64,000 bases of DNA from Polytrichum commune. Lineage: Eukaryota > Streptophyta > Polytrichopsida > Polytrichales > Polytrichaceae. Location: assembly GCA_950295325.1 (NCBI GenBank), contig OX485804.1:69728033-69792032 (forward strand), written 5' to 3'. The notes below the pieces were generated by a model. That model was not told where the DNA came from, made no database searches, and worked only from the letters and a program-made list of their open reading frames with translations. This document shows, piece by piece, positions 60,170 to 64,000 of this stretch. Each line of letters opens with the position of its first letter. Position 1 is the first letter of the stretch. A program made the position numbers and the translations under genes.

Positions 60170-60730
60170 GTACGACACCCTTTATGGTACTTACTATCAC
60201 ATGCGTAATAGTGTCACTTCCCTATTTTGAGGCGTATGCTATGTTATACTAATGATCAACAACTTCATCATTAGTGTCACCTCATGACATTTGGCGTTTA
60301 AGTGTGCTTACTAATATTTTGGCATGAGTATGTTCAACAATGTTATGAGGTGTATGCCTATATTACATAATGGTCTACAAGTTGACTAAAGTTTACACAA
60401 ATGACACTTGACATTAGGTTTGCTCAAGAATATCTTACTCTTGCATTCTAAAATGTAAACACATGACATTTGCCATTAGTATGCTCATCTCCCCTTGCAT
60501 ATTAACACACAAAACAACCGTCTCAATGTCATAATGTAAACAACTACACTAAACGTCATAATGTTAATGCTTTCTCCTTTGAGTAGTTACTTATGTTGAC
60601 GAATAGTGTCATATTGGCATTTAGTGGATGTGACACTTTGAGACCTCTAGGCATCTAGTATGGACCCTTCGCAAATAGTGTACATGACATTAAATACCAT
60701 AAACAAAAATAGGACTTACGTATATTGGGA
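60170..60730 (+). repeat. Dispersed repeat, partner of 29970-30876
   Basis: Same ordered words as the 29.97-kb copy (CCCTATTTTGAGGCGTATG, GTTGACTAAAGT, AAAATGTAAACACATGACA, CACTTTGAGACCTCTAGGCA) in the same orientation, without the extra ATTAAATAT-rich part. It lies ~300 bp downstream of the Mutator-like foldback, as the other copy lies ~220 bp downstream of a single arm. Confidence 0.75.
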
Positions 60731-61084
60731 TTTATGCATGACTTTCGGACAATTCCAAGCACCAATATGATTTACACTAGATTGGTAAACTACATAAATA
60801 TCACTAGGAGAAATCATGTCCATAGCAACCACGTGCAACTAGCCGTTTTGACGGAGTGGGTGTAATAACTACCCTATGCAACCAAAGCAGAGGCTAACCC
60901 CCCTAGGATCTAAGTTGGCATAAATTTAATGAAAATTGCCCTTCATAGCGTCCATGTGGGTGCAAGGTGGTGAATAATGCCAATGGGCGGCATGGTTTGG
61001 AAGTGCCTAGTGCAAATTTCCTCAACTGGTATAGGTGGAAGGAGCCACCACTTGAAATAAGAACCGAAGTCCAACGTGGCAGTC

Positions 61085-61510
61085 TTTTCCTGTCACGGGG
61101 GGATCACTTCATTGTCAAGTTGAACACCACGTGCGACCAAAAAAAATCTTCTTTTGGTAAGTTGCACCACCAAAATGGTTCAAAATTTTATCAAATTTTT
61201 TTTCACGAGTAGATATACATAGTACCTATAACATAGTTAAAAGTGGTAACTAAATTTGATGATTTATTTTTTTCATAAAACACACCGTTTCTAACTAGAA
61301 TGACACAGAATTGAACTAAAACAATTACTAAAATAAATAAAGATGACTAAACATTTCAAAAAAAATACAAAAGATACTATCAATGATTATATATATGTAA
61401 AAAAATATCATAAATTTTAAAATTATATATGGCATGTAATATAGGGGTAGCAAACTTTGTCCGCATGTGCTGTCAACTTGACAATGAAGTGACCTCCCCG
61501 TGTTTCCCGT
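61085..61510. repeat. Inverted repeat pair with AT-rich spacer
   Basis: GTCACGGGGGGATCACTTCA..TTGTCAAGTTGA near 61096-61125 faces TCAACTTGACAATGAAGTGA..CCTCCCCGTG near 61472-61502. Arms are about 45 bp with several mismatches around a ~330-bp AT-rich interior. No target duplication found, so a MITE is possible but unproven. Confidence 0.6.
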
Positions 61511-62154
61511 CTTATGATGGTGAGTATCATGACTACCATCATGGGCGTAGTTGATGTGTGATGGCAATATGATTATTGTACTTTTCGTAGGGTGATGTGT
61601 CCACACACTCACTCACAAGACTTGACTTGGCAAAAATGCCAAGCCAAGGAGGAGGCTCCTCACTTAGGAGCCTTCCTCTCCACATCTAGATTCATCCATC
61701 CAAATCTAGATGGATGAAACCCAATGGATAAGGTGCGGCCGTCGACGCCGCATACCGTGACACCTTGCTCCATGTTCTCAACACGCATGGCTGCATCTTC
61801 CATGAGGACAATGTACTTGGAGCCCCACAAGGGTTTATTGTGATGATTGGCAAGAGTTTGAATATGGACTTTGACTCATCACGCCACTATGGGGGGGTTT
61901 GTGGGTGATACATCTCCACGACCCACACTCGGTACCACCCCTCTACAACCGGTATGTTGTGAAAATACCCCAGTAATGGTCTCCCAATGATCTTCTTCAT
62001 CACTACCTTGGCACATTTGTTTTGCCGCTCCACAAAGCACACAAGTTGCTGCAACTCAAACATCCACAAGGGATCCCACCTCTTAGCTTTTAGAAAATAA
62101 TCTTCCACAATTATCAGAATTGGGTTCACTACAATTCCACACCTAATTCCTAGT
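61511..62154. other. Spacer with an open-frame fragment
   Basis: The plus strand near 61755-61890 reads HTVTPCSMFSTRMAA in one frame and DTLLHVLNTHGCIFHEDNVL in another. Nothing is recognised. The sequence may be an upstream part of the broken protein-coding stretch that follows. Confidence 0.3.
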
Positions 62155-63598
62155 GTGTTTGGGTTTGGACTACCAGTATGTTCCAATTTCAAACTTGGTT
62201 GCATCCCGTACCCATCACCAGTTTCCCTTAACAATTGTGAGCGTCATCAATGCTACAAAAACTCATCAGAAATTAACTCAAACGGTCGCTACATTGTCAA
62301 GTGCATTCGCTCAAACATGCAACAATATTTATTTTTGTTCATATGCCAACATGGTACTCCCCACAACCCTAATATGCAAGGCCCTAAAGGCCAACCTATG
62401 GTAGCAACACTCACATCCAACATAGACACCCAACAACCAAACACATACACCACATCAAAGTTGCAAGGAAGCAACAACCCTAATATGCAAGGCCCTATGG
62501 AGTACACCAACTTAGAAATGCAACAATATTTTATTGCAACTACTCATAAATGCACCAACACCAAATGCATCAACCAAGAAATACAACAATATCAAGTACA
62601 CCAACTCAACAATGCAACAAGATCTAGTGCATGAACTTGGATAATGCTATAGTATGTTGTGCATATCCACATGATAGCATGGTGCTCCCCGCAACAAGCC
62701 ATAAATGCCAACCCATGTAGCAACACACGCATCCACCATACACACAAGACACACTCAAAAATCCATAATTATAGTGATTGCATGTCTATGCACTCTTGAT
62801 CTTTGGATTAGAGGCTGTAAATCAAACTCCAATGGCCACACAATTGTGAAGGACGCAAACACGGTAGGTTGTCAATGTGTTGACATAACAAACAACCCAA
62901 TCCCTACTTCCTCTAATCGTGCCTCGTATGAAACTCAATGCACCACTCTAAACAACATCCCTACAAGTCCAATGAGCAGTGGCAAAGATGGTGTGGGAAA
63001 CCTTGTAGCACAAGCAACAAACCATGCTTCCAAAGCCTAACCTAACAAAAGATTTCGTGCACTCTCCAACACTAACTCACATTTATTCTATCATGCCAAC
63101 GTCAAAGCAAACCCAAGACTAACAAGATTTTCTTGCCAAATAAAAAGAATATATAATTCACATGTTGGACGCATAGTTGATTGCCGCTTCCACTACGGCT
63201 ATCACAAGGATGGTATTTTGAATGTGTTGCTAGAGTGTTGGGAGGCACAAAAATATAGGCTTTATATATGGAAATATAGTGGTTGGCAAACCACTTTTGG
63301 TGCCTCAAGATGCATGATAGAGGATAATATTTATGTATGTCTCGCTCTTATTGGGGGAATGACTGCATCATGCAAAATGTTCCCAACATCAGGGAACGAC
63401 TTTGTCATAACTATGGACCCCAATGAAGGAGAATTTGAACATAATAAAAAACAAACTAGAAAATGTGTGTTTGAATATGCAAATGCTAGCCACAGTTGCC
63501 ATCCATTCTTGGATGCAATAGGAGGCTATGTTGGCCCACATGATTGTCACTGTATAAAAGACATGTCCACATCGTATGGAAAAAATAATTTTGCTTAG
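62155..63598 (+). pseudogene. Broken coding-like stretch, unknown protein
   Basis: Three frames follow one another on the plus strand. 62155-62634 is Gln/Asn-rich and low in complexity (NPNMQGPMEYTNLEMQQYF). 62705-63040 ends in a TAA, and the same frame continues without another stop from 63041 to 63598. The last part is the most protein-like (RIVDCRFHYGYHKDGILNVL, LLECWEAQKYRLYIWKYSGW, CHPFLDAIGGYVGPHDCHC), rich in Cys, Trp and Tyr. I do not recognise a domain. A single in-frame stop in otherwise open sequence suggests a recently dead gene or element-derived protein. Minus-strand frames here are less protein-like. Confidence 0.4.
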
Positions 63599-63640
63599 CG
63601 TTACATTGAATATTTGTCCCTTTGAGAGCAAAACTCAGGT

Positions 63641-64000
63641 CTCTGAAGCTCCTTATTTTATAATTGCTTGGAGAGAAGACTCCTATACCATGTTGAGGAG
63701 GAATACCGGATCGTGGGTGATGTCCCTTGTGACATGGCTAGCCTTGTAGATGGATTGTTGGATAGTATTGTTTTGTACAACATATTTCCATGCATTATGA
63801 CAAATGTTAGCAATACAAATATGGAAATGTGTTTGTTGTATGAAAATATCATAGCATCTAAAAACCTCAAAGCATGCAACAAACTATGGTTGTGTCTTTT
63901 GAACTCCACCATTGTTATGTGTGGCATTGCAAGATGTGAGTGGAATGTTATGAAGATATACAAAGAAAGTGTCAATAGCCTAGTTGTATTGAATGTGCAA
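63641..64000 (+). CDS. Open frame running off the right edge, unknown protein
   Basis: Open in the plus strand from a TGA near 63640 to the window end, about 119 codons without a stop. It reads YNCLERRLLYHVEEEYRIVG, then MASLVDGLLDSIVLYN and CLLYENIIASKNLKACNKLW. The helical, leucine-rich pattern resembles armadillo- or F-box-associated repeats only vaguely. It probably continues the broken stretch to its left, since both share Cys/Trp/Tyr-rich composition. An overlapping minus-strand frame (63658-63975) has no such pattern. Confidence 0.4.

Noticed and set aside
1-64000. CRISPR array, operon or bacterial-type system
   Set aside because: Dense spliced genes, plant protein families and class II transposons make the window nuclear plant DNA; no regularly spaced identical short repeats were seen.

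Overview
The window is nuclear DNA from a land plant. Its genes are split by many short introns with canonical GT..AG borders, its families are plant families (NUP188 with plant-type motifs, a WAT1-related EamA transporter, RNPS1/SR45), and it is dense in class II DNA transposons. The double-kinase protein and the small multi-pass protein with a 'FYSVFQGV'-type segment remind me of families expanded in mosses, liverworts and lycophytes, so a seedless plant is my best guess. The sequence alone does not fix the species.

Layout. From the left edge to 16.7 kb lies almost all of one gene, the nuclear pore scaffold NUP188 (33 exons, all phases compatible, 2034 codons before the stop). One PIF/Harbinger MITE sits in an intron. 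At 18.75-19.6 kb there is a pogo/Tigger-like element that keeps only the C-terminal end of a transposase. At 20.0-22.0 kb there is a two-exon minus-strand membrane protein gene, and at 26.1 kb a small single-exon orphan gene.

From 29.3 to 34.7 kb is a transposon block. One hAT copy is inverted and interrupted by a TA-flanked MITE and by a CACTA element. A second hAT copy of the same family in the opposite orientation carries a 347-codon C-terminal transposase frame and a perfect 8-bp target duplication. At 35.5-38.7 kb is a two-exon gene for an 868-residue protein with two kinase domains. At 39.9-41.2 kb (minus strand) is an RNPS1/SR45-like gene that is frameshifted and probably a pseudogene. 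It lies in a 3.4-kb segment bounded by inverted and direct repeats.

From 42.8 kb on, a dispersed repeat family (called R1 here) recurs at least six times. The WAT1-related transporter (seven exons, 377 aa, minus strand) occupies 46.35-50.64 kb. The right third (51-64 kb) is mostly repeats: a ~285-bp tandem array, a 1.4-kb PIF/Harbinger element inserted exactly in the TTA beside a smaller relative, and a Mutator-like foldback element that contains a second member of its own family and itself sits inside an R1 copy. The last 2 kb holds broken coding-like frames of an unrecognised protein.

The genes do not form an operon or pathway; they are independent eukaryotic loci. What unites the window is its layered transposition history, read from target-site duplications and, in three cases, from an intact empty site elsewhere in the window. 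No tRNA, rRNA or CRISPR array was seen.
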